Shown: in pieces, positions 31,692 to 37,948 of the stretch
How the letters are laid out: every line of letters starts with the position of its first letter
How positions within the stretch are numbered: position 1 is the first letter of the stretch
NCBI GenBank assembly: GCA_049430265.1
Contig: JBMTBW010000006.1
Location: forward strand, 1-37,948
DNA: 37,948 nt
Direction of reading: 5' to 3'
Origin: MAG-120802 sp049430265
GTDB taxonomy: Bacteria > Actinomycetota > Actinomycetes > Nanopelagicales > Nanopelagicaceae
The notes under the pieces: generated by a model
The model's input: only the letters and a program-made list of their open reading frames with translations
The model's database searches: none
What the model was told of the DNA's origin: nothing
Position numbers and translations under genes: made by a program

Positions 31692-33227
31692 TTACGCTCC
31701 CTTGCTCTCTAGAGTTGGGGTCACCACTCCGATACTGCGCGGCGAAACACCGGAGTACCTGCCTCCGGTTTGAAAGTACTTATTCTTTGCAAGTAGCGTT
31801 ACAAGCGGCTTGGTGAATAAGAAGATAACTACCAAGTCAACAAGAGTTGTTAACCCAAGAGTGAATGCAAAACCGCGAACGCTACCAACCGAGACGATAT
31901 AGAGAATTACCGCTGAAATAATTGATACTAGATCTGCAACGATGATTGTTCGACGAGCTCTTTGCCAGCCAGTCTCGGCAGCAACGCGTAATGGTTTTCC
32001 TTCTCGCATTTCATCTCTAATACGTTCAAAGTAGACGATAAATGAGTCAGCCGTGATTCCAATCGCCACAATTGCTCCAGCAACAGCTGCAAGAGTCAAG
32101 GTAAATCCAATCCACTCACCTAAGAGCAGGAAGAGAATTACCAGTTGAGCGGCAGCGATTACTAGTGAACCAACGACAATGAAACCTAGAGCTCGGTAAT
32201 AAAATATTGAGTAAATCATCACTAGAAGTAATCCAAGGCCACCAGCGATAAGACCAGCCTGCAACTGATCATTTCCAAGGGTTGGCGAGATTTGCTGAAC
32301 TTCTCCGCGATCAAAGGCAAGAGGTAGTGAGCCATACTTCAAAACATTGGCAAGATCTTGCGCTTCGAGTTGGCTAAAACTGCCAGTAATCTGCGCGCTG
32401 CCACCCAAGATTGCCTCATTAATTCTAGGAGCAGAAACAACAACGCCATCAAGAACGATTGCTACTTGATTCTGAGGCTCGGCAAGATTAACAACGCTCT
32501 GAGTTAGTTCGCCAAACTTACGAGATCCCTCTCCAGTGAAATCAAGTGAGACAAACCAACCACTTGCGCTCTGTTGATCAATGGCAGCAGTTGCGCCTTT
32601 AATATCGCTTCCAACTACTTGAGCTGGAGCAAGAATGTATCTTGCAACGCCATCTCTATCGCATGTGATCATTACAGAGTTCGCATCATCTCCCCCGCTG
32701 CCAAGAGTTGACTCTGGTTTGGTGCAATCAAGAGCTTGAAATGCTGCAGATTGTTCTGGGCTAAGCGTTGATCCTTCTAGCAAAGCGGCATCGTCAGGAG
32801 TTGGAATTGATCCTGCAACAAGTAATACCTGTCTAAATCTAAGTTCTGCAGTTTGACCAACAAGGTCCACAACTCGTCTACCAGTCTCGCCTGGAACGGA
32901 GATAACAATCTGTCTGCTATTGCCAGTTCCCTCTGCAGTTACCTCGGCTTCAACAACGCCAAGTGAGTTAACGCGCTGACGGATAATTGAGACAGCTTGA
33001 TCAATTGATTCACCTGTTATCTCGCCACTCTGCCCGCCTTGAAGTCTTGGCTGCAGGGTCACACTCGTTCCGCCTCTTAGATCTAAACCTAAATTGATCG
33101 AAGTAGCCCCGATTGCAAAGGCAACGCCGTAGAGAATAAGAGTGGTTAAAACTGTAAGAGTTAAGGTTCTAGCTGGGCGAGGTTTTTTGACCTCGCCAGA
33201 GTTACGTTGTGAATTTCCGTAAGACAT
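31692..33227 (-). CDS. secD: Protein translocase subunit SecD
   Basis: SecD is the partner of SecF. The 511-residue protein has the N-terminal helix (LTLTVLTTLILYGVAFAIGA), the DLRGGTSVTLQP motif, a large extracytoplasmic P1 region (about 50-310, with SIIRQRVNSLGVVEAEV and QIVISVPG), and a C-terminal five-helix RND-like block with AVAGAIVAIGITADSFIVYF and ERIRDEMREGKPLRVAAETG. The C-terminal membrane Asp in ITADSF is the expected proton-path residue. It lies between ruvB (11 bases upstream) and secF. No yajC gene fits between ruvB and secD, where actinobacteria usually have it. Confidence 0.96.
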   Translation of the reverse strand: MSYGNSQRNSGEVKKPRPARTLTLTVLTTLILYGVAFAIGATSINLGLDLRGGTSVTLQPRLQGGQSGEITGESIDQAVSIIRQRVNSLGVVEAEVTAEGTGNSRQIVISVPGETGRRVVDLVGQTAELRFRQVLLVAGSIPTPDDAALLEGSTLSPEQSAAFQALDCTKPESTLGSGGDDANSVMITCDRDGVARYILAPAQVVGSDIKGATAAIDQQSASGWFVSLDFTGEGSRKFGELTQSVVNLAEPQNQVAIVLDGVVVSAPRINEAILGGSAQITGSFSQLEAQDLANVLKYGSLPLAFDRGEVQQISPTLGNDQLQAGLIAGGLGLLLVMIYSIFYYRALGFIVVGSLVIAAAQLVILFLLLGEWIGFTLTLAAVAGAIVAIGITADSFIVYFERIRDEMREGKPLRVAAETGWQRARRTIIVADLVSIISAVILYIVSVGSVRGFAFTLGLTTLVDLVVIFLFTKPLVTLLAKNKYFQTGGRYSGVSPRSIGVVTPTLESKGA

Positions 33228-33238
33228 GGGGCGAAAGT

Positions 33239-34276
33239 CTAGGGCTCAAGCTCCTCACTGTCGAAAAGCCCCATCGCCACCTCAGGAGCTTTCTTGCCTA
33301 GATGGCGCCATGCTGCTGGAGTGGCCGTTCTTCCCCTCGGTGATCTCGCAATAAATCCCGAGCGGACCAGAAATGGTTCGGCTACAGATTCAACAGTCTC
33401 TCGCTCTTCACCAACGGCCATCGCAAGGGTGCCAAGACCAACAGGTCCGCCATTGAACTGTTCTATCAATACTCTAAGAATTGCTTTATCTAATCTATCA
33501 AGACCAATCTCATCAACTTCATACATTTTAAGAGCAGAGTTAGTAATCTCGAGATTAATACTTCCATCTCCATGAACTTGGGCGTAATCCCTAACTCTAC
33601 GAAGCAGCCTATTTGCAATACGTGGTGTTCCTCGCGAGCGCTTTCCTAACTCTGCTATTGATTCTCTACTAATATCAACATTTAAAAGCGATGAACTTCG
33701 AGCAACAATATCTGCAATATCTAATTCATCATAGAAATCTAGATGAGCAGTAAAACCAAAGCGATCTCTTAGCGGTCCTGGCAGAAGTCCTGCTCTAGTC
33801 GTTGCTCCAACCAGCGTAAAGTGTGGCAACGTCAATGGAATTGCAGTTGCCCCTGGTCCTTTGCCAACCACAACATCAACTCTAAAATCCTCCATCGCCA
33901 TATATAGCATTTCCTCTGCTGGCCTTGCCATTCTATGAATCTCATCCAGGAATAAAACTTCTCCTTCGACAAGGGATGAAAGAATTGAGGCTAGATCGCC
34001 AGCATGGGTAATCGCAGGCCCGCTGGTAATTCTTATTGGTGAATCCATCTCACTTGCCACAATCATTGCAAGAGTAGTTTTACCAAGACCGGGAGGACCT
34101 GAGAAGAGAATGTGATCGGCTGGAGCGCCGCGCTCTCTAGCTGCTCGAAGAAGTAAGTCCACTTGATCTTTTACACGCTTTTGTCCTACAAAATCTCTTA
34201 GCGTTTCTGGCCTTAAGGCCTGCTCTGCGCTTATTTCCTCGGGTGTAAGTGAGCTGCTCATTACTTCATCACTCAT
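33239..34276 (-). CDS. ruvB: Holliday junction branch migration ATPase RuvB
   Basis: RuvB is the hexameric AAA+ motor that drives branch migration with RuvA. The 345-residue protein shows LRDFVGQKRVKDQVDLLLRA, Walker A FSGPPGLGKTTLAMIVASEM, Walker B VLFLDEIHRM, sensor 1 FTLVGATTRAGLL, the arginine finger in GPLRDRFGF, and the C-terminal winged helix with GGPVGLGTLAMAVGEERETV. It follows ruvA by 3 bases. The order ruvC-ruvA-ruvB is complete. I looked for a LexA-type operator in front of the cluster and saw none. Confidence 0.98.
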   Translation of the reverse strand: MSDEVMSSSLTPEEISAEQALRPETLRDFVGQKRVKDQVDLLLRAARERGAPADHILFSGPPGLGKTTLAMIVASEMDSPIRITSGPAITHAGDLASILSSLVEGEVLFLDEIHRMARPAEEMLYMAMEDFRVDVVVGKGPGATAIPLTLPHFTLVGATTRAGLLPGPLRDRFGFTAHLDFYDELDIADIVARSSSLLNVDISRESIAELGKRSRGTPRIANRLLRRVRDYAQVHGDGSINLEITNSALKMYEVDEIGLDRLDKAILRVLIEQFNGGPVGLGTLAMAVGEERETVESVAEPFLVRSGFIARSPRGRTATPAAWRHLGKKAPEVAMGLFDSEELEP

Positions 34277-34279
34277 GAG

Positions 34280-34876
34280 CTATCTCTTCTGTCGCGATTG
34301 CGCCAGCGCTAGCTTTAGCATCTCGGGAGTATCTTCACTTGTCGGAGTTCTTCCAAAGCTTTCCAGTACTTTATCTAGCGCACTTTCTGCCTCTTTTTGC
34401 GAATAACCAAGTCCAGTAAGTGCGCCAATTACTTGAGTTCGCCATGGTCCGCTTAGAGCAGATTTTGATTTGTAGCTTGCGCCAAACTTCTCTTTCAACT
34501 CTAGAAGAATTCTTGAAGCAACTTTCTTCCCAATTCCAGGAACTCGCTCCAGAGCTTCATTATCTTGTGAGGCAATGATATTTCGCAGCGCATCTGGGCC
34601 ATAAACCGCAAGCAGAGCGCTAGCAACTTTCGGTCCGATTCCGGTTACAGATTGCAGCTCTTCAAAGAGGCTCTTTGCGCTTTGAGACAAGAATCCATAA
34701 AGACTCCAAGAATCCTCTCTAACAACTAAGGATGTATGAAGCGAAAGCTCGCCCCCTACTTTTGACTCTGATGCGATATCTGGAGCAACAATAACTTCAT
34801 AACCAATTCCATTAACAAGAAGAATGATTCGGTTAAGTCGAATCTCAAAAATCTTGCCAGTCATGAAGGCAATCAT
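34280..34876 (-). CDS. ruvA: Holliday junction branch migration protein RuvA
   Basis: RuvA binds the four-way junction and loads RuvB. The 198-residue protein has the N-terminal OB domain (MTGKIFEIRLNRIILLVNGI plus YEVIVA), the two helix-hairpin-helix motifs (ELQSVTGIGPKVASALLAVY and LERVPGIGKKVASRILLELK), and a C-terminal domain III (GALTGLGYSQKEAESALDKV) that contacts RuvB. The ATG at the recorded start gives MIAFMTGK; a second in-frame ATG four codons on gives the more typical MTGKI start, so the true start may be at 34864. It directly follows ruvC. Confidence 0.96.
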   Translation of the reverse strand: MIAFMTGKIFEIRLNRIILLVNGIGYEVIVAPDIASESKVGGELSLHTSLVVREDSWSLYGFLSQSAKSLFEELQSVTGIGPKVASALLAVYGPDALRNIIASQDNEALERVPGIGKKVASRILLELKEKFGASYKSKSALSGPWRTQVIGALTGLGYSQKEAESALDKVLESFGRTPTSEDTPEMLKLALAQSRQKR

Positions 34877-35440
34877 TTATTTCTTCGCCTTTCTTGATCT
34901 TGGCTCCGATTTTAAACGCTTTAAACGGCTTTTTTCTTTAGCTGTGGCAGTTGCCAATTTTTTTGTACCAGCTCCTCGCCAATGATTGCAGATAGCAAGG
35001 GCTAACGCATCGGTGGTATCTACTGGTTTCGGCGCTTCTTTCAATTTTAAGATTCTAACTACCATGGCAGCTACCTGCCTCTTATCGGCTCGCCCAGAAC
35101 CAGAGACAGCTGCTTTGACTTCACTTGGGGTGTGCATCGCAATTGGAACCCCTGCCTTTGCTGCAAGAAGTAGTGCAACCCCAGCTGCTTGCCCTGTAGC
35201 CATTGCGGTTCGCACATTGAGCTTTGAAAAGACCCGCTCCACTGCAATGACATCTGGTTTATATCGATTGATCCAGATTTCAAGCTCAGCGCTTAGATGC
35301 ATCAAACGTTCCTCAAGAGGAGCATCAACGCCAGTTTGAATTACCCCGCAAGCAACTAACTTGAGATCTTTTACTCCAACTTTTTCGACTACTCCAATGC
35401 CACAGCGCGTCAGTCCGGGATCAACACCAAGAACGCGCAT
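34877..35440 (-). CDS. ruvC: Crossover junction endodeoxyribonuclease RuvC
   Basis: RuvC cuts Holliday junctions symmetrically. The RNase H-fold catalytic acids are visible: D7 in VLGVDPGLTRCGIGVVE, the Glu in VIAVERVFSKLN, and the C-terminal Asp pair in VDTTDALALAICNHW. The protein is 187 residues with a very basic Lys/Arg tail (SRLKRLKSEPRSRKAKK) that extends a little beyond the core, as in other actinobacteria. It is 31 bases after yebC and its stop abuts the ruvA start codon. Identity is secure. Confidence 0.97.
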   Translation of the reverse strand: MRVLGVDPGLTRCGIGVVEKVGVKDLKLVACGVIQTGVDAPLEERLMHLSAELEIWINRYKPDVIAVERVFSKLNVRTAMATGQAAGVALLLAAKAGVPIAMHTPSEVKAAVSGSGRADKRQVAAMVVRILKLKEAPKPVDTTDALALAICNHWRGAGTKKLATATAKEKSRLKRLKSEPRSRKAKK

Positions 35441-35471
35441 TGCTCAAGCCTATTAGCCAGTCAAGAAAGTC

Positions 35472-36233
35472 TTACGACAGGCTCGCCATTACCTCATCTG
35501 AAACATCAAAGTTTCCGTAGACATTCTGCACATCATCGCACTCCTCTATAGCCTCAATTAACTCAAAGAGGGCTCTGGCATCATCTGCGCCAATTGGAAT
35601 AGAAATAGATGGCAGGAAGGAAACATCAGCTGATTCATAATCGATATTTGAATTTTGCAGGGCCTGTCGAACTGGAACCAAATCTGTTGCAGCGCTAATA
35701 AGTTCAAAGCTCTCGCCTAAATCATTAACCTCGGATAAACCCTGCTCCAAGGCTGAATCTAAGATTAATTCCTCGTTTATAGTTTTTTCGCCTTGTTTCT
35801 TTTTAACTATTACTACGCCTTTTCTCTCAAACATATATGAAACTGAACCAGGATCGGCCATCGTCCCGCCATTTCTAGTGATAGCAACTCGAACTTCGGA
35901 TGCAGCTCTATTTCGATTGTCAGATAAGCACTCGATAAGAATTGCTACTCCGCCCGGACCATAACCCTCATAAATTATGTTCTCCCATTGAGCTTGTGAC
36001 TGGCCTTCGCCAACTGCTCTCTTTAAAGCTCGCTCGATGTTATCGCTTGGAACTGAATTCTTCTTAGCTTTAGTAATTGCGTCATACAAAGTGGGATTAC
36101 CATCTGGATCTGCTCCACCATTTCTAGCAGATACCTCAATTGCTTTAATGTATTTAGCAAATGCTCTTGATCGCTTAGAATCTATTAGCGCTTTCTTGCG
36201 TTTGATTGTGGCCCATTTGGAATGACCTGACAT
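35472..36233 (-). CDS. yebC: YebC/PmpR family (TACO1-like) protein
   Basis: YebC proteins were long annotated as transcription regulators. Recent work links some to translation of proline-rich stretches, like mitochondrial TACO1. The 253-residue protein opens MSGHSKWATIKRKKALIDSK, with NGGADPDGNPTLYDAITKAK, SVPSDNIERALKRAVGEG, YEGYGPGGVAILIECLSDNR and NRAASEVRVAITRNGG, all conserved family blocks. The pdxT-yebC-ruvC order is the actinobacterial standard. The ATG is 3 bases after the pdxT stop. Which molecular role applies here cannot be decided from sequence. Confidence 0.95.
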   Translation of the reverse strand: MSGHSKWATIKRKKALIDSKRSRAFAKYIKAIEVSARNGGADPDGNPTLYDAITKAKKNSVPSDNIERALKRAVGEGQSQAQWENIIYEGYGPGGVAILIECLSDNRNRAASEVRVAITRNGGTMADPGSVSYMFERKGVVIVKKKQGEKTINEELILDSALEQGLSEVNDLGESFELISAATDLVPVRQALQNSNIDYESADVSFLPSISIPIGADDARALFELIEAIEECDDVQNVYGNFDVSDEVMASLS

Positions 36234-36236
36234 TTT

Positions 36237-36833
36237 CTAGATCCCTGCCTTTGAGCTTTCTTTACAGAGTTGGTCGACAAAGAATCTATGGATGCGATTA
36301 TCACCAGTTAACTCGGGATGAAACGAGGTAGCTAGTAAGTGCCCCTGCCTAATAGCGACAGGATGGCCGTTAAAACTTGCGAGAACTTCTACTTGAGTTC
36401 CAACGGATTCAACCCAAGGTGCTCTGATAAAAACTGCTCGAAAAGCAGCGCCGCTTATACCGGCAAAAGAAAGATCAGTTTCAAAGGAATCTACCTGTCT
36501 ACCAAATGCATTCCTGCGAACTTGGGCATCAATGCCACCAAAGCCCTCTTGATCAACTCCACCATCAAGTATTTGATCTGCAATTAAAATCATTCCAGCA
36601 CATGAGCCGTAGGTAGGCATTCCAGATGCAATACGAGATTTAATCAGGTCAAAGACCCCAAATGCTTTTGCAAGTTTGGCAATTGTCGTTGACTCTCCCC
36701 CTGGAATGACTAGAGCATCAATCGACTGTATTTCTTGTTTGCTTCTAACCCCGCTTGCAATAACGCCGCAATCTCCAAGTGAGGCAATATGCTCGGCAAC
36801 ATCACCTTGGAGCGCTAAGACTCCAATCTTCAC
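36237..36833 (-). CDS. pdxT: Pyridoxal 5'-phosphate synthase glutaminase subunit PdxT
   Basis: PdxT supplies ammonia from glutamine to PdxS in the DXP-independent vitamin B6 pathway. The class I amidotransferase triad is C78 (TYGSCAGMILIA), H172 and E174 (TSFHPELTGD). Other family motifs are GVLALQGDVAEHIASL, LVIPGGESTTIAKLA and IRAPWVESVG. The length of 198 is typical. It starts with GTG (36831-36833), 4 bases after the pdxS stop, with AGGAAA directly before it. The pairing with pdxS makes the function secure. Confidence 0.97.
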   Translation of the reverse strand: MKIGVLALQGDVAEHIASLGDCGVIASGVRSKQEIQSIDALVIPGGESTTIAKLAKAFGVFDLIKSRIASGMPTYGSCAGMILIADQILDGGVDQEGFGGIDAQVRRNAFGRQVDSFETDLSFAGISGAAFRAVFIRAPWVESVGTQVEVLASFNGHPVAIRQGHLLATSFHPELTGDNRIHRFFVDQLCKESSKAGI

Positions 36834-36837
36834 TTTC

Positions 36838-37737
36838 CTACCAGCCTCGCTCAGCTAAACGGTGTGGCGCTGGGATGTCTGCAACGTTTATTCCAACCAT
36901 CGCCTCACCAAGGCCTTTTGATTGCTCAGCTAGAACTTTTGCATCATCATAGAAAGTTACTGATTTAACAATAGCAGCTGCTCTTCTTGCTGGATCGCCT
37001 GATTTAAATATTCCTGAGCCAACAAAAACTCCATCGGCACCAAGTTGCATCATCATGGCAGCATCAGCAGGAGTAGCAATTCCGCCTGCGGTAAAGAGAA
37101 CAACGGGAAGTTTTCCTGTTGTAGCAACTTCTTTTACCAAATCATAAGGAGCTTGTAGCTCCTTTGCAGCAACATATAGTTCATCTTCGCGCATTGAACT
37201 TAATCTACGAATTTCATCTGAGATGGCGCGCATATGAGTGGTGGCATTTGAAACATCGCCCGTTCCTGCCTCACCTTTAGAACGAATCATCGCTGCGCCT
37301 TCATTAATTCTTCTTAAGGCTTCCCCAAGATTAGTTGCCCCACAGACGAAAGGAATTGTGAAATTCCATTTATCAATATGGTGGGTGTAATCAGCAGGAG
37401 TCAAAACCTCTGATTCATCAATGTAATCAACGCCAAGTGATTGCAAAATCTGAGCCTCAACGAAATGTCCGATACGAGCTTTAGCCATAACCGGAATTGA
37501 TACGCTCTTTTGAATCTCTGTAATCATCTCTGGATCTGACATACGAGCCACGCCGCCTTGAGCTCTTATATCTGCAGGAACTCGCTCAAGTGCCATAACT
37601 GCAACGGCTCCGGCATCTTCTGCGATCCGCGCCTGTTCAGCATTAACGACATCCATGATTACCCCGCCCTTGAGCATCTCTGCCATGCCGCGTTTAACGC
37701 GCGATGTTCCGGTCTGGGTTGAATTCTCTTTTGTCAT
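36838..37737 (-). CDS. pdxS: Pyridoxal 5'-phosphate synthase lyase subunit PdxS
   Basis: PdxS builds PLP from ribose 5-phosphate, glyceraldehyde 3-phosphate and ammonia. The TIM-barrel protein has the catalytic residues D29 (GGVIMDVVNAEQARIAEDAG), K86 (PVMAKARIGHF) and K154 (MIRSKGEAGTG), plus MALERVPADIRAQGGVARMS. I chose the ATG at 37735-37737 (299 residues), since a TTG 27 bases upstream would only add an unconserved leader. Its stop lies 4 bases before pdxT. With pdxT it gives a complete PLP synthase. A DUF3048-like gene ends 41 bases upstream. Confidence 0.97.
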   Translation of the reverse strand: MTKENSTQTGTSRVKRGMAEMLKGGVIMDVVNAEQARIAEDAGAVAVMALERVPADIRAQGGVARMSDPEMITEIQKSVSIPVMAKARIGHFVEAQILQSLGVDYIDESEVLTPADYTHHIDKWNFTIPFVCGATNLGEALRRINEGAAMIRSKGEAGTGDVSNATTHMRAISDEIRRLSSMREDELYVAAKELQAPYDLVKEVATTGKLPVVLFTAGGIATPADAAMMMQLGADGVFVGSGIFKSGDPARRAAAIVKSVTFYDDAKVLAEQSKGLGEAMVGINVADIPAPHRLAERGW

Positions 37738-37778
37738 AGGCGCGATTCTACTTTGATTAGGCAATCTGGCGAATCGGC

Positions 37779-37948
37779 TTAGGACTTGGCTGGCTTCGGC
37801 AGATAGGTGAACTTGGGCTCAATATCGGTTAAAAAGAACCAAATCTGTCCCGACGCAAAATATGCAGGGCTGCCATCTTCAAGGCTCCAAGTGGTTGGCT
37901 CACTCAAGCTAGCTCGATTCCATAGGGCTTTAACAACTCTTTGGTTTC
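37779..37948 (-). CDS. C-terminal end of a DUF3048 (YerB-like) lipoprotein-type gene, cut by window end
   Basis: Reading the minus strand from the window end, an open frame of 55 residues runs to a TAA at 37779-37781. It contains VVKALWNRASLSEPTTWSLE, then DGSPAYFASGQIWFFLTD, and ends YLPKPAKS. The pattern of a Trp-Xaa-Arg, a short spacer, a Gly-Xaa-Pro turn and a Gly-Gln-Xaa-Trp strand resembles the C-terminus of DUF3048 proteins such as Bacillus YerB, which are exported proteins of unknown function. The rest of the gene lies beyond 37948. The coding call is firm because the frame is open and sits in step with the dense minus-strand operon; the family call is tentative. Confidence 0.65.
   Translation of the reverse strand, partial: NQRVVKALWNRASLSEPTTWSLEDGSPAYFASGQIWFFLTDIEPKFTYLPKPAKS

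Noticed and set aside
35441..35471. LexA/SOS operator in front of ruvC-ruvA-ruvB
   Set aside because: No GAAC-N4-GTTC-like site in the gap; the genes appear to be read from pdxS/yebC.
1..37948. tRNA genes, CRISPR arrays, insertion sequences, prophage or a transferred island
   Set aside because: No gap is large enough for most of these, no direct repeat series or transposase is seen, and base composition looks even throughout.

Overview
The window is an ordinary chromosomal segment of a small-genome actinobacterium. Gene order is the main evidence. The block metK-coaBC-rpoZ-gmk-mihF-pyr operon-bldD-nusB-efp-aro cluster-mltG-ruvX-alaS-aspS-hisS-DUF349-rel-secFD-ruvBAC-yebC-pdxT-pdxS is the conserved actinobacterial backbone known from Streptomyces and relatives. 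mIHF, BldD and the PGKGP-loop EF-P are actinobacterial markers. The DNA is AT-leaning for this phylum (by eye low to mid 40s %GC), the genes are packed with overlaps, and no gap between genes exceeds about 130 bases. That combination best fits a streamlined freshwater lineage such as acI / Nanopelagicales. This placement is inference, not a database result.

Layout. (1) Positions 1-12571, minus strand: one long transcription unit headed by pyrR and running pyrR-pyrB-pyrC-carA-carB-pyrK-pyrD-pyrF, then mihF-gmk-rpoZ-coaBC-metK (cut by the window start). It encodes every step of de novo UMP synthesis except orotate phosphoribosyltransferase (pyrE), then nucleotide, coenzyme A and SAM functions. 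(2) Positions 12572-12699: the divergent pyrR/bldD control region, with a PyrR-binding hairpin that masks the pyrR ribosome binding site. (3) Positions 12700-13185, plus strand: a BldD-like c-di-GMP-responsive regulator. (4) Positions 13163-27047, minus strand: MBL hydrolase-hisS-aspS-DUF948-alaS-ruvX-mltG-aroE-prepilin peptidase-aroC-aroK-aroB-aroQ-efp-nusB, that is tRNA charging, cell wall, the chorismate pathway and translation/transcription factors. (5) Positions 27179-28483, plus strand: a DUF349 protein. (6) Positions 28480-37948, minus strand: DUF3048-like tail-pdxS-pdxT-yebC-ruvC-ruvA-ruvB-secD-secF-rel, covering PLP synthesis, Holliday junction processing, protein export and (p)ppGpp.

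I see no mobile element, CRISPR array, tRNA or rRNA, and no foreign-looking island. The most interesting signals are regulatory and biochemical: the PyrR hairpin at the head of a fully coupled operon; a complete RxD-x8-RxxD c-di-GMP signature in BldD; a perfect hairpin burying the alaS ribosome binding site and start codon; residues of a non-discriminating AspRS; likely leaderless promoters directly in front of aroC, mihF and bldD; and the absence of apt and yajC from their usual places. I did not find a convincing undescribed system.
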